Assembly: GCF_022654015.1 (NCBI RefSeq)
Contig: NZ_CP073063.1
Coordinates: forward strand, 1,240,001-1,304,000
Length of the DNA: 64,000 nt
Direction of reading: 5' to 3'
Source: Brevundimonas diminuta
Lineage (GTDB): Bacteria; Pseudomonadota; Alphaproteobacteria; Caulobacterales; Caulobacteraceae
The notes under the pieces are model-generated. The model saw nothing but the letters and a program-made list of their open reading frames with translations. It made no database searches and was not told the origin of the DNA. Positions within the stretch are counted from its first letter, which is position 1; every line of letters starts with the position of its first letter. Both the position numbers and the translations under genes were made by a program. This document shows positions 26,211 through 34,207 of this stretch, one piece after another.

Positions 26211-26615
26211 ATGGCCAGTACGCCCAAGACCGGCCCCACAGACGCCTCTGTCGATGACTTCTTGTCTGCGATCGACGATCCACGCCGACGGTCTGACGCT
26301 CATGCCGTCGCCGCGCTGATGTCGGAGATCACCGGTGAACCGGCCGTGCTCTGGGGACCGTCTATCATCGGGTTCGGCAATGACGGCGGCCCCAAGGGCG
26401 GCTGGCCGCTGATCAGCTTGTCGCCGCGAAAAGCCAATCTGGTGCTTTATGTCGCTGGCGATTTCCCTGAACGAGCCCAGCTGATCGCCCGCCTGGGCAA
26501 GGTGAAGACCGGCGTCGGGTGCGTCTATATTTCGCGCCTCGAGGATGTCGATCAGGCGGTTCTGCGCGACCTTTGCGGTCGCGCTGTTCACGCGGTCGAA
26601 GCCAGCTCGGACTGA
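26211..26615 (+). CDS. DUF1801 domain protein
   Basis: 134 residues with the YdhG/DUF1801 pattern: an N-terminal helix (TDASVDDFLSAIDDPRRRSDAHAVAALM), GEPAVLWGPSIIGFG, then SLSPRKANLVLYV and GVGCVYISRLEDVD. The function is unknown, although the fold is a small alpha/beta domain. It starts three bases after pntB, so it shares that transcript. Confidence 0.8.
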   Translation: MASTPKTGPTDASVDDFLSAIDDPRRRSDAHAVAALMSEITGEPAVLWGPSIIGFGNDGGPKGGWPLISLSPRKANLVLYVAGDFPERAQLIARLGKVKTGVGCVYISRLEDVDQAVLRDLCGRAVHAVEASSD

Positions 26616-26666
26616 AGTCTCTTCAGACCCCTATCGCGCAACCTTGACCGGCGCTATCACGCGTCC

Positions 26667-27773
26667 GTGAACACCCTGTCCGGACCTATGCCTGCCGCCC
26701 ATCGCCGTTTCGAGGCTTTGGATTCCCTGCGGGGTGTGTGCGCCATCCTTGTCGTGATGTTTCACATGCCGGTCGCAAGTCATTGGCGCGACTGGGGTTT
26801 CATTCAGCATTCCTATCTGTTCGTCGATTACTTCTTCGTCTTGTCGGGCTTTGTGATCGCCCACGCCTATGCGAACCGACTGAAGTCGGGACGTGACGCC
26901 GGACGGTTCATGGTGCGGCGCTTTGGGCGGATCTGGCCGCTGCATCTGCTGATGCTGGCGGCCTTTATCGGGCTGGAGCTGGCGCGTCTGATCTTCCATT
27001 TCGACAGCGCGCCGCCGTTCACGCGGGATCGGTCGATCGAGGCGATCTTCTCCAATCTGGCGCTGATCCAGGCTTGGCATGTGCATCCCTATCTGACCTG
27101 GAACGGGCCGGCCTGGACGCTCAGCGCCGAATGGGCCTGCTATCTGATCTTCGCAGGGTTGGTGCTGATCGCGCCCAGAAGGTTCCGCTGGATCGGGCTG
27201 GTGCTGGCGATCATCGGCGGCGCTCTGGTGCTCAGCTACGCCCGGCGCTGGATGAATACGACCTATGACTTCGCCGTGCCGCGCGCAGTCTATGGCTTCT
27301 TCCTGGGCTGCCTACTGCAAGGGCTCTGGATCCGAATTCCGCGGCTCAAGGGCGGCGCCGCGACTCTGTTGGAGATTGCGGCCATCGTCGCGGCCTGCGT
27401 GTTCATCGGCTATGCTCAGGGGCCGATCACCGTGGCCGTCACCTTGATCTTCGTGGCGCTGATCTGGGTCTTCGCGGGCGAGGAGGGGGCGCTGTCACGC
27501 GTGCTGGACCATCCGGCTCTGGTCACCTTGGGGCGGTGGTCGTTCGCCATTTACATGGTCCACATGTTCATCCTGACCGTGATGATGATCGTGGCCAGGA
27601 AGCTGGACCTGGTCCCGGTTCGTCGCATCAACTTCGGCTCTGTCTGGCTGAACGACCTGTTCGCCGTCGCCATGTTCGGCTTCATCGTCGCGGTCGCCGT
27701 TGTGGCGCACCGACTGGTCGAGCAGCCGGCCCAGCGTATGATCGACCGCTGGACCAAGCCGAAGGCGGCCTGA
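26667..27773 (+). CDS. Acyltransferase family 3 membrane protein
   Basis: 368 residues with about ten transmembrane helices. The family opening FEALDSLRGVCAILVVMFHM includes the conserved R and the catalytic-type His in VMFHM. YFFVLSGFVIAHAY and the later WTLSAEWACYLIF motif are typical of O-acyltransferases that acetylate or acylate cell-surface sugars. The acceptor cannot be told. The GTG at 26667 is used; an ATG at 26688 (MPAAHRRFEALD) is a reasonable alternative. Confidence 0.85.
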   Translation: MNTLSGPMPAAHRRFEALDSLRGVCAILVVMFHMPVASHWRDWGFIQHSYLFVDYFFVLSGFVIAHAYANRLKSGRDAGRFMVRRFGRIWPLHLLMLAAFIGLELARLIFHFDSAPPFTRDRSIEAIFSNLALIQAWHVHPYLTWNGPAWTLSAEWACYLIFAGLVLIAPRRFRWIGLVLAIIGGALVLSYARRWMNTTYDFAVPRAVYGFFLGCLLQGLWIRIPRLKGGAATLLEIAAIVAACVFIGYAQGPITVAVTLIFVALIWVFAGEEGALSRVLDHPALVTLGRWSFAIYMVHMFILTVMMIVARKLDLVPVRRINFGSVWLNDLFAVAMFGFIVAVAVVAHRLVEQPAQRMIDRWTKPKAA

Positions 27774-27775
27774 TT

Positions 27776-28000
27776 TCAGGCAGCCATCCGCCACTCGGGG
27801 GCCGTGTCGCCGGCGCGGCCTTCGTCCCACAGCATGTCCTCGTCCGAATAGCGGCTGCTGGCGGCGGCCGAAATGACGTCGACCACCTGTTCCTCCAGCC
27901 GGTCCCAGATCACGGCGAGGTCGGACGACCCATCGGCCTCGCACGGGACGATGATGTAGCGGCTGGCGTTGACGGTCTGAGTGGGTTGGAAATGCGCCAT
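27776..28000 (-). CDS. Small hypothetical protein
   Basis: 74 residues, acidic (many Asp and Glu), with the central stretch YIIVPCEADGSSDLAVIWDRLEEQVVDVI. No family is recognised. An AGGAGAT ribosome site lies seven bases before the ATG, which supports translation. The 3' ends of this gene and the acyltransferase are separated by only two bases, in convergent orientation. Confidence 0.6.
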   Translation of the reverse strand: MAHFQPTQTVNASRYIIVPCEADGSSDLAVIWDRLEEQVVDVISAAASSRYSDEDMLWDEGRAGDTAPEWRMAA

Positions 28001-28091
28001 CTGATGATCTCCTGAAGCGGGGGCCTCTTGTCGATGATGTCGTTATGAAGCAGTGTTGCGTCAGAAACGGACGTAGGGATCGGCGAAGGCA

Positions 28092-29081
28092 TTGAGACAC
28101 GACAAGGCGGCGATGGTGATCGATCTGGCGCGCCGCATGGCCGCCAGCGCCGAAGGGCTGAGCCTGGACGAGATCGCGCGCGACATGCGCGTCGGCCGAC
28201 GCACCGCCGAACGGATGCGCGACGCGGTTCTGATGCTGTTTCCCCAGGTGGACGAGGTTTCGGACCCGCCGTCCAAACGCTGGCGCATCCGGGGCGGTCT
28301 ATCGGCCTTCGAACAAGCTCCGACGGCGACCGAAATGCTGGAACTGTCCAAGGCCGCGACCGCCCTGCGCACCGCCGGCGAACCGGCGCGCGCCACGGCG
28401 CTGGAAGGGCTGGAGCGCAAGCTGAAGGCGGCGATGCGGTCAACCACCCTGAACCGCATGGCGCCGGATCTGGAGGCCCTGGTCCGGGCTGAAACCATTG
28501 CGGTCCAGGCCGGCCCTCGACCCTCCGCCGACGAGGCCATGCTGACCGCCATTCGCGCGGCGGTGCTGGCGCAACAGACGCTGGGCTTCACCTATTCCCG
28601 TCCGGGCGCCGAGCCGCGTCGGCGCAGCGTGGCGCCCTGCGGCGTGATGTTCGGCCGGGCCAATTATCTGGTCGCCGCCGACCGCGAGACCGGCCGCATA
28701 CAGACCTTCCGCCTGGACCGAATGAGCCATGTCGCCCCGCAGGAGGGGTTGGCCGTGCCGCCCGCCGATTTCGACCTCGGTGTCTTCGCCAGCCAGTCCT
28801 TCGGCATCTATCAGGACGAGATCGAGGACGTCGTGTTGCGCATCGCGCCCGAGGGCGCGGCCGAGGCCAGGGGCTGGCGCTGGCACCCCACCCAGTCGTT
28901 CGAGGATCAGCCGGACGGCGGCGTGATCGTGCGGTTCCGCGCCTCAGGCATGCGCGAGCTGGCCTGGCACCTGTTTACCTGGGGCGAGCAGGTGCAGATC
29001 CTGTCGCCGCAGCGGCTGAAGGCCGTGATGGCCGGCGAACTGGCGGCGGCGGGCCGCGCCTTGGAACGGGCCTCAGCCTGA
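28092..29081 (+). CDS. WYL-domain transcriptional regulator
   Basis: 329 residues. The N-terminal winged helix (about 1-55, LSLDEIARDMRVGRRTAERMRDAVLMLFP) is DeoR-like. The middle part has the WYL domain (VAPCGVMFGRANYLVAADRETGRIQTFRLDRM), and the C-terminus is WCX-like. Such proteins often sense nucleotides or act as transcriptional switches. The start is TTG at 28092; the next in-frame ATG (28113) would cut into the first helix. It is transcribed divergently from the 74-residue gene. Confidence 0.85.
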   Translation: MRHDKAAMVIDLARRMAASAEGLSLDEIARDMRVGRRTAERMRDAVLMLFPQVDEVSDPPSKRWRIRGGLSAFEQAPTATEMLELSKAATALRTAGEPARATALEGLERKLKAAMRSTTLNRMAPDLEALVRAETIAVQAGPRPSADEAMLTAIRAAVLAQQTLGFTYSRPGAEPRRRSVAPCGVMFGRANYLVAADRETGRIQTFRLDRMSHVAPQEGLAVPPADFDLGVFASQSFGIYQDEIEDVVLRIAPEGAAEARGWRWHPTQSFEDQPDGGVIVRFRASGMRELAWHLFTWGEQVQILSPQRLKAVMAGELAAAGRALERASA

Positions 29082-29153
29082 CGAAACCGTAAGCTGACGC
29101 GACGCGTTGACGACCGCTAGGCTTCGCGCCGACCGCCCTTCAGGAGATCGCCC

Positions 29154-30587
29154 TTGCGCGTCCACGCTTTCGCCTTGTCCGCCGTCCTGGCTCTCGCCCT
29201 GATGAGCGGCGCCTGCGCCGCCGGGCCCATGTCGGCGCCGACGACCTTTCAGGAGGAAGGCGGACCCCAGGTGACGGTCACCCACGACGGCGATCACCTG
29301 AACATCGACTATCGCTTCGCGCGTGACGCGCCGGTCTGGGCCTTCCAGGATTCGGCGCTGGAACAGGATTCGCGCCAGCCGTGGCGGCCGCGCCAGTGGG
29401 CGGTCGAGACGCCCGGGGTCGTCATGGAACGACGCGGCCATTACGACATCATCCGCAGCACGGACGGCGGGCCTGTTCCCCGCGAGGTCCGCTTCCGCGT
29501 CCGGCCGCAGGCAGTGGATCTAGAGGCCGAGTATCCGACCCTGCTGTTCTCCAATGGCGCGGTGGCCCTGCCGACCCGGCAACTCGACGTCTTCGCCCTG
29601 CCGTCGGCCCAGGCGGCCGAACAGGTGCCGGACGACCTGAACCGGATCCGGCTGGATGGCGGTCCCTCGCGCGTGACGTGGCGGGACGAGAACGGACCCG
29701 TTTTATTCAACGGGCGCCGCCGCGACGAACTGACCACGATGGACGAGCGCAGCTACGTCCTGCTGGGCGAGGCGACGGTGACGCCGGGCGATGGCCTGTC
29801 GACCGTTATGGACCCCAATCTGCCGCCGTGGATCGGCGAAGAGATTCGCGGCTTTGCGCCGCGTGTCGGTCACTATTACCGCGATCGCCTCGGCGCGCCG
29901 GGCTCCGGCGGCGATACGCCCATCGTCATGGTGGCCTGGAACGGACCGACCGAAAGCATGACCAGCATGGGCGGCAGCGTCCTGCCGGGCCTGATCGTCA
30001 TGTCGTTCGAGGGCAGGGGCGTGACCTCGCCCCAGCCGGAAATCGTGGAGCGTTCGCGCTGGTTCATCGGCCATGAGGGCGCGCATTTCTGGCTGGGGCA
30101 GACGGTGCGCTACGCCTTCGCCGACGAGGCCTGGATCACCGAGGGCGGGGCCGACCTGATGGCTGTGCGCGCCCTGAAGGCCCTAGACGCAAACTATGAC
30201 GACCGGGCCGAGCTTCAGTCCGAGGTGGACGACTGCGTCAACCTGGCCCGCCAGCCGGTCGCCCAGGCCGGCGCCCGGGGCGAACACCGCGCCTACTACG
30301 CCTGCGGGGCTGTCTTCTCCCTGGCGGCGGAAGGCGCGCAACACCAGCGGACCGGCGGCGACTGGTTCGACTTCCTCAGACCTCTGTTGCGCCAACCGGA
30401 CGGCGTGCTCAGCCGCGAGGAATGGCTGACGGCCCTGACCCGGACATCGCGCGACCCGTCGCTGCGCGGCGATGTCGAGCGGCTGCTGGACCAGGGCGCG
30501 TCCGATCCGTCCGCCGTCATCGCCCGCCTGTTCCAGCGCACCGGCGTGGCCTTCCGCATGATCGACGGCCGCGTGGTCTTGAGCTGA
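29154..30587 (+). CDS. Exported M1-type (gluzincin) metallopeptidase
   Basis: 477 residues. A signal peptide (MRVHAFALSAVLALALMSGAC) precedes a beta-rich N-terminal region. The zinc site HEGAH is at 307-311 and the third ligand Glu330 in WITEGG lies exactly 18 residues later, which is the M1 gluzincin spacing. The usual M1 GAMEN exopeptidase motif appears absent; the nearest counterpart is TSMGGSVLPG. It may therefore be an endopeptidase-like or altered enzyme. It begins with TTG behind AGGAG (29142-29146). Lipidation at SGAC is possible but the lipobox is imperfect. Confidence 0.8.
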   Translation: MRVHAFALSAVLALALMSGACAAGPMSAPTTFQEEGGPQVTVTHDGDHLNIDYRFARDAPVWAFQDSALEQDSRQPWRPRQWAVETPGVVMERRGHYDIIRSTDGGPVPREVRFRVRPQAVDLEAEYPTLLFSNGAVALPTRQLDVFALPSAQAAEQVPDDLNRIRLDGGPSRVTWRDENGPVLFNGRRRDELTTMDERSYVLLGEATVTPGDGLSTVMDPNLPPWIGEEIRGFAPRVGHYYRDRLGAPGSGGDTPIVMVAWNGPTESMTSMGGSVLPGLIVMSFEGRGVTSPQPEIVERSRWFIGHEGAHFWLGQTVRYAFADEAWITEGGADLMAVRALKALDANYDDRAELQSEVDDCVNLARQPVAQAGARGEHRAYYACGAVFSLAAEGAQHQRTGGDWFDFLRPLLRQPDGVLSREEWLTALTRTSRDPSLRGDVERLLDQGASDPSAVIARLFQRTGVAFRMIDGRVVLS

Positions 30588-30655
30588 ATCCGATCTCAGC
30601 CGCTGGCGCTGGTCATCGGATTGAACCCGAACCTTGGCCGTGGCGTTGTGGCGGG

Positions 30656-31189
30656 ATGAAATCAGCCTTGATCCCGATGGCGGGTGCGATCGTACTTCTG
30701 GCCGCCTGCGGCGATCACGAGGTCAATCCGCCGAACGAACCGGCGGCGCCCCTGCGCACGCCCGAGGCCATGCAGCCGGTCGAACCGCCTGGACCGTCTT
30801 CTCTGGCCGGACGCGGGCCGCGCAGCTTCGTGGGGGTCTGGGCGGCGAACCCGCAATGGTGCACCCGACCCCAGGGCGAACGCAGTCCGATCACTCTGAC
30901 GCCGCTGCGCTTCGACGCCTATGGCCGCAACTGCGACATCGCCAGCATCGACGAGACGGGTTCCGGCTACGTTTCTGTTCTGCGATGCGCGGGGCGGGCT
31001 CAGACCGAGCGGGTGCATATGAGCACGAGCGGCGACGTGATGAACCTGACCTATGTCGATCAGGACATGAAGACGACGAAACTGGCGCGCTGCCCCGGTT
31101 CGCCGCGCGCGCCCGATCCCGCCAATCCGCTGGAAAAGATGATGAAGAAGGACGGGGCCGAAACCCCGCCTGCCGCGCCGCCTAGTTGA
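30656..31189 (+). CDS. Small lipoprotein of unknown function
   Basis: 177 residues. The signal ends in LLAAC, a good lipobox. A Pro-rich linker (about 20-58) leads to a domain with four cysteines (WCTRP, NCDIAS, VLRCAG, ARCPG), suggesting two disulfides in the periplasm. No family is recognised. The 3' end overlaps the ychF 3' end by eight bases in convergent orientation. The ATG at 30656 is chosen for the signal peptide; the earlier in-frame sequence is not protein-like. Confidence 0.75.
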   Translation: MKSALIPMAGAIVLLAACGDHEVNPPNEPAAPLRTPEAMQPVEPPGPSSLAGRGPRSFVGVWAANPQWCTRPQGERSPITLTPLRFDAYGRNCDIASIDETGSGYVSVLRCAGRAQTERVHMSTSGDVMNLTYVDQDMKTTKLARCPGSPRAPDPANPLEKMMKKDGAETPPAAPPS

Positions 31190-32276
31190 ACAGGAAGTTC
31201 ATCACGTCGCCGTCCTTGACGACATAGGACTTGCCTTCGGCGCGCAGCTTGCCGGCCTCGCGCGCCTTGGCTTCGCCGCGCAAGGCGACGAAGTCGTCGA
31301 AGGCGATCGTCTCGGCGCGGATGAAGCCTTTTTCGAAATCGGTGTGGATCACGCCGGCCGCCTGGGGCGCGGTGTCGCCGACATTGATGGTCCAGGCGCG
31401 CGCTTCCTTGGGGCCGACCGTGAAATAGGTCTGCAGGCCCAGCAGCTTGTAGGCCTCGCGGATCAGACGGTTCAGGCCGGGCTCTTCCAGACCCAGGGTC
31501 TCCAGGAACTCCTTCTGCTCCTCGTCGTCCAGCACGGCGATCTCGGACTCGATCTGGGCCGAGATGACGACCGAGTTGGCGTTGTCCTGGGCGGCGCGCG
31601 CGGCGACCTTGTCGGACAGGTCGTTGCCCTTGTCGGCCGAGCCTTCCTCGACGTTCGAGACATAGAGGGCGGGAAGCGCCGTCAGCAGTTGCAGCATGTG
31701 CCAGGCCTTGATGTCCTCCTTGGACACCTCGGCGGTGCGGGCGGGCTTGCCGGCGTTCAGCTGGGCCAGGGCTAGGTCGACCAGTTTCAGCGTCAGGCCG
31801 GATTCCTTGTCGCCGCCCTTGGCGCGCTTCTCCAGCTGGGGCCGGCGGCGCTCCAGGCTTTCCATGTCGGCCAGCATCAGCTCGGTCTCGATGATCTCCA
31901 GATCGGCGATCGGATCGATGCGGTCCTCGACGTGGGTGATGTCGTCATCCACGAAGCAGCGCGCCACGAAGGCCACGGCGTCGCAGTCGCGGATGTTGGC
32001 CAGGAACTGGTTGCCCAGGCCCTCGCCCTTGGACGCGCCGCGCACCAGACCGGCGACATCGACGAAGGTGATGCGGGCCGGGATGATCTCTTTCGATCCG
32101 GCGATCTCGGCCAAGGCGTTCAGACGCGCCTCGGGCACCGCCACATCGCCGGTGTTCGGCTCGATGGTGCAGAACGGATAGTTGGCCGCCTGGGCCGCCG
32201 CCGTCTTGGTCAGGGCGTTGAACAGGGTGGACTTGCCGACGTTGGGCAGGCCGACGATCGCGACTTTAAGAGCCAT
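31182..32276 (-). CDS. ychF: Redox-regulated ATPase YchF (OBG family)
   Basis: 364 residues. It is a ribosome-associated P-loop ATPase whose G4-like motif favours ATP over GTP. Walker A GLPNVGKST is at 9-17, and the C-terminal TGS-like region (YFTVGPKEARAWTINVGDTAPQAAGVIHTDFEKGFIRAE) is complete. It is alone on its transcript; a strong palindrome lies just upstream. Confidence 0.96.
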   Translation of the reverse strand: MALKVAIVGLPNVGKSTLFNALTKTAAAQAANYPFCTIEPNTGDVAVPEARLNALAEIAGSKEIIPARITFVDVAGLVRGASKGEGLGNQFLANIRDCDAVAFVARCFVDDDITHVEDRIDPIADLEIIETELMLADMESLERRRPQLEKRAKGGDKESGLTLKLVDLALAQLNAGKPARTAEVSKEDIKAWHMLQLLTALPALYVSNVEEGSADKGNDLSDKVAARAAQDNANSVVISAQIESEIAVLDDEEQKEFLETLGLEEPGLNRLIREAYKLLGLQTYFTVGPKEARAWTINVGDTAPQAAGVIHTDFEKGFIRAETIAFDDFVALRGEAKAREAGKLRAEGKSYVVKDGDVMNFLFN

Positions 32277-32291
32277 GGTATTCCTCGTGAG

Positions 32292-32335
32292 GCGCGAGCC
32301 TTTACCCGGTTCGAACCGGTTTGTCAGGCTCGCGC
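32292..32335. repeat. Nested palindromes upstream of ychF
   Basis: An outer 10-bp inverted repeat (GCGCGAGCCT at 32292-32301 with AGGCTCGCGC at 32326-32335) encloses a perfect 14-base palindrome CCGGTTCGAACCGG at 32306-32319. It fills most of the 70-base gap between the PCu(A)C gene and ychF. It could be a terminator without T run, an operator or a ychF leader structure. Confidence 0.6.
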
Positions 32336-32346
32336 TTCAACTGAGG

Positions 32347-32838
32347 TCAGTGGGCGCCGTGATCCATGCCGTCCATGGCCGGTTGGCGAACCTGCGCCTG
32401 AACCGTGATCGCCGGCGCCGACGCGAACTGGAAGGTCAGGGGCACGGTTTCGCCGGCGACGAGAGGCGCGGTCAGCTCGATCAGCATCAGGTGGTTGCCG
32501 CCCGGCGCCAGGGCCACGGCCTGACCGGAAGGCAGGGGCAGGCCCGCCGTCATCTCTGCCATCTTCATCATGCCGTTCTCGGTCTTCATCTCGTGGACCT
32601 GAAGCGATCCGGCGCGCGGCGTCGAACCACCCGTCAGCCGGTCGTCGGTCGCAGCAGTCAGGGTGACGTAGCAGCCGCCGGCCTTGGCCCCGTTCGGCGA
32701 CGGGCGGCACCAGGCGTCGGTCGCGCTCACGGCGGCGGTCGCCGTCGGCGTCTCAGCGGCGGGCGCCTTGGCCGGCTCGGGCGAATTGCAGGCCGCCAGC
32801 GACAGGGCGGCGGCGGCAAGGGCGAGTTTGATCTTCAT
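32347..32838 (-). CDS. Periplasmic copper chaperone PCu(A)C, lipoprotein
   Basis: 163 residues. The signal ends in the lipobox LAAC (Cys17). The PCu(A)C copper site is seen as HEM (His82, Met84), followed by a cluster of methionines and GGNHLM (His116, Met118). A Met/His-rich tail (MDGMDHGAH) adds more metal ligands. Such chaperones deliver copper to cytochrome oxidase or handle periplasmic copper. It is the last gene of a cluster with a TonB receptor, PepSY protein and DUF2946 protein. Confidence 0.88.
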   Translation of the reverse strand: MKIKLALAAAALSLAACNSPEPAKAPAAETPTATAAVSATDAWCRPSPNGAKAGGCYVTLTAATDDRLTGGSTPRAGSLQVHEMKTENGMMKMAEMTAGLPLPSGQAVALAPGGNHLMLIELTAPLVAGETVPLTFQFASAPAITVQAQVRQPAMDGMDHGAH

Positions 32839-32851
32839 GGCGTCAGGTCTT

Positions 32852-34207
32852 TCACGAGGCGGCGGAACGGCGCCGGATCATCGGACGCAGGGCTCGGTCG
32901 AGCAATACGGCCGCGATCAGGCTCAGTCCCGTCAGGGGATAGAGGATGGCGAGGGGCAGGACGATGCCGAGGACAGCGGCGCGCGCGCGCGGTCCCGGCG
33001 GGGCGGGCGGCGCGCCCAGGCGTCGGCGCGACAGATTGGGCGGGCGGCGCTTCCACCACATGACCAGGCCGCTGATCGCCAGCAGCCACACGCCGATGCA
33101 GCCCATCAGCATGACGATGCGGTTCGCCTGTCCGAACTGCGTGCCCTGGTGCGTATAGATGCCGAACTCGATGGCCTTGGCGCCGGCGCCGAACTGGTGA
33201 TAGCCGATGTCGCCCAGCAGCCGCCCGGAGGCCGCATCGACATAGAGCGATCGGCTGTCCTGAACTCGCGTCGCCTGGGTCGTCAGCGTATAGGCGGTGT
33301 CGTCGGCCTTGGGGATGTTCACCGTATAGGGGCGCGCCAGGCTGGCCTGATCCGCGACCCGCAGAACCTGCGCCAGGCCGCCATGGCCGGCGTGGTCGTG
33401 GGTCATCACCATGCCCTCCATGGTCCAGCCGGCCCCGACCGGCGCATCGTGGTGCTGCACCCTCTGCCAGGCGCCGGCGACGGGCGCGGGCGGCCGCCCC
33501 AGCCCCGTCTCCTTGACCGCCCCCATGACCTTGTCGCCCCAGACCGCCGACCACGGCATGCCGGTCACGGCCAGAAACAGCACGACCCCGCCGACATAGA
33601 ACCCCGTCAGCGCATGTAGGTCACGCCAGAACGGCCGGCGGCGGCTGTCGGTCGTCTGCGGTGCAAAGGTCGCGACGCCCCGCCCGCGCGGCCACCACAG
33701 ATAGAGCCCCGTGGCGAACAGGATGATCGTCCAGCCGGCGACGATCTCGACCAGAATGTTGAACGGCCGCCCCAGCAGGGTCAGGCTGTGCGTCTTCTTG
33801 ACCAGCTCCATGAACCCGCCGGCCGGAATGACGCCTGTGGCCCGGCTGGTGTGCGGATCGACGAAGACCGTCTTCTGCACCCCATCGGGTCGATCGACCC
33901 GCAGCCGGATCGCCTCATCGTCGCGGGCAGGCATGACCAGATTGGCGACCCGCCCGCCGCCTGCGGCCTGGGCGGCCGAAGCCACCCAGGTTTCCGGCGC
34001 CGCCTGAGTTTGAACGGCCGGCACGCGGATCATGTCGCGATACAGAAAGCCGTCGATCTCGTCCTTGAACAGATAGAGACCCCCCGTCAGGGCCAGCAGC
34101 ATCAGCACCGGCATGACGAAGACGCCAGCATAGAAGTGCCAGCGCCAGACCGCCCGATAGGCGCCGGACAGGTCGTCCGGCGTCGTCTTGTCGAGATTGC
34201 GCGCCAT
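32852..34207 (-). CDS. PepSY-associated TM protein
   Basis: 451 residues. It starts MARNLDKTTPDDLSGAYRAVWRWHFYAGVFV, with the first helix (about 24-46, MPVLMLLALTGGLYLFKDEI) and the further helices of the PepSY_TM family. It has a periplasmic loop with an unusual His-rich segment (HDHAGHGG) of possible metal-binding type. Relatives act as inner-membrane reductases or energy partners for siderophore and copper uptake. The ATG overlaps the receptor stop by one base (TGATG), so the chain is translated together. Confidence 0.86.
   Translation of the reverse strand: MARNLDKTTPDDLSGAYRAVWRWHFYAGVFVMPVLMLLALTGGLYLFKDEIDGFLYRDMIRVPAVQTQAAPETWVASAAQAAGGGRVANLVMPARDDEAIRLRVDRPDGVQKTVFVDPHTSRATGVIPAGGFMELVKKTHSLTLLGRPFNILVEIVAGWTIILFATGLYLWWPRGRGVATFAPQTTDSRRRPFWRDLHALTGFYVGGVVLFLAVTGMPWSAVWGDKVMGAVKETGLGRPPAPVAGAWQRVQHHDAPVGAGWTMEGMVMTHDHAGHGGLAQVLRVADQASLARPYTVNIPKADDTAYTLTTQATRVQDSRSLYVDAASGRLLGDIGYHQFGAGAKAIEFGIYTHQGTQFGQANRIVMLMGCIGVWLLAISGLVMWWKRRPPNLSRRRLGAPPAPPGPRARAAVLGIVLPLAILYPLTGLSLIAAVLLDRALRPMIRRRSAAS

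Noticed and set aside
24732..26591. 619-residue minus-strand frame opposite pntB and the DUF1801 gene
   Set aside because: Dominated by Asp, Gly, Gln and Arg runs; no signature; pntB is unambiguous on the other strand.
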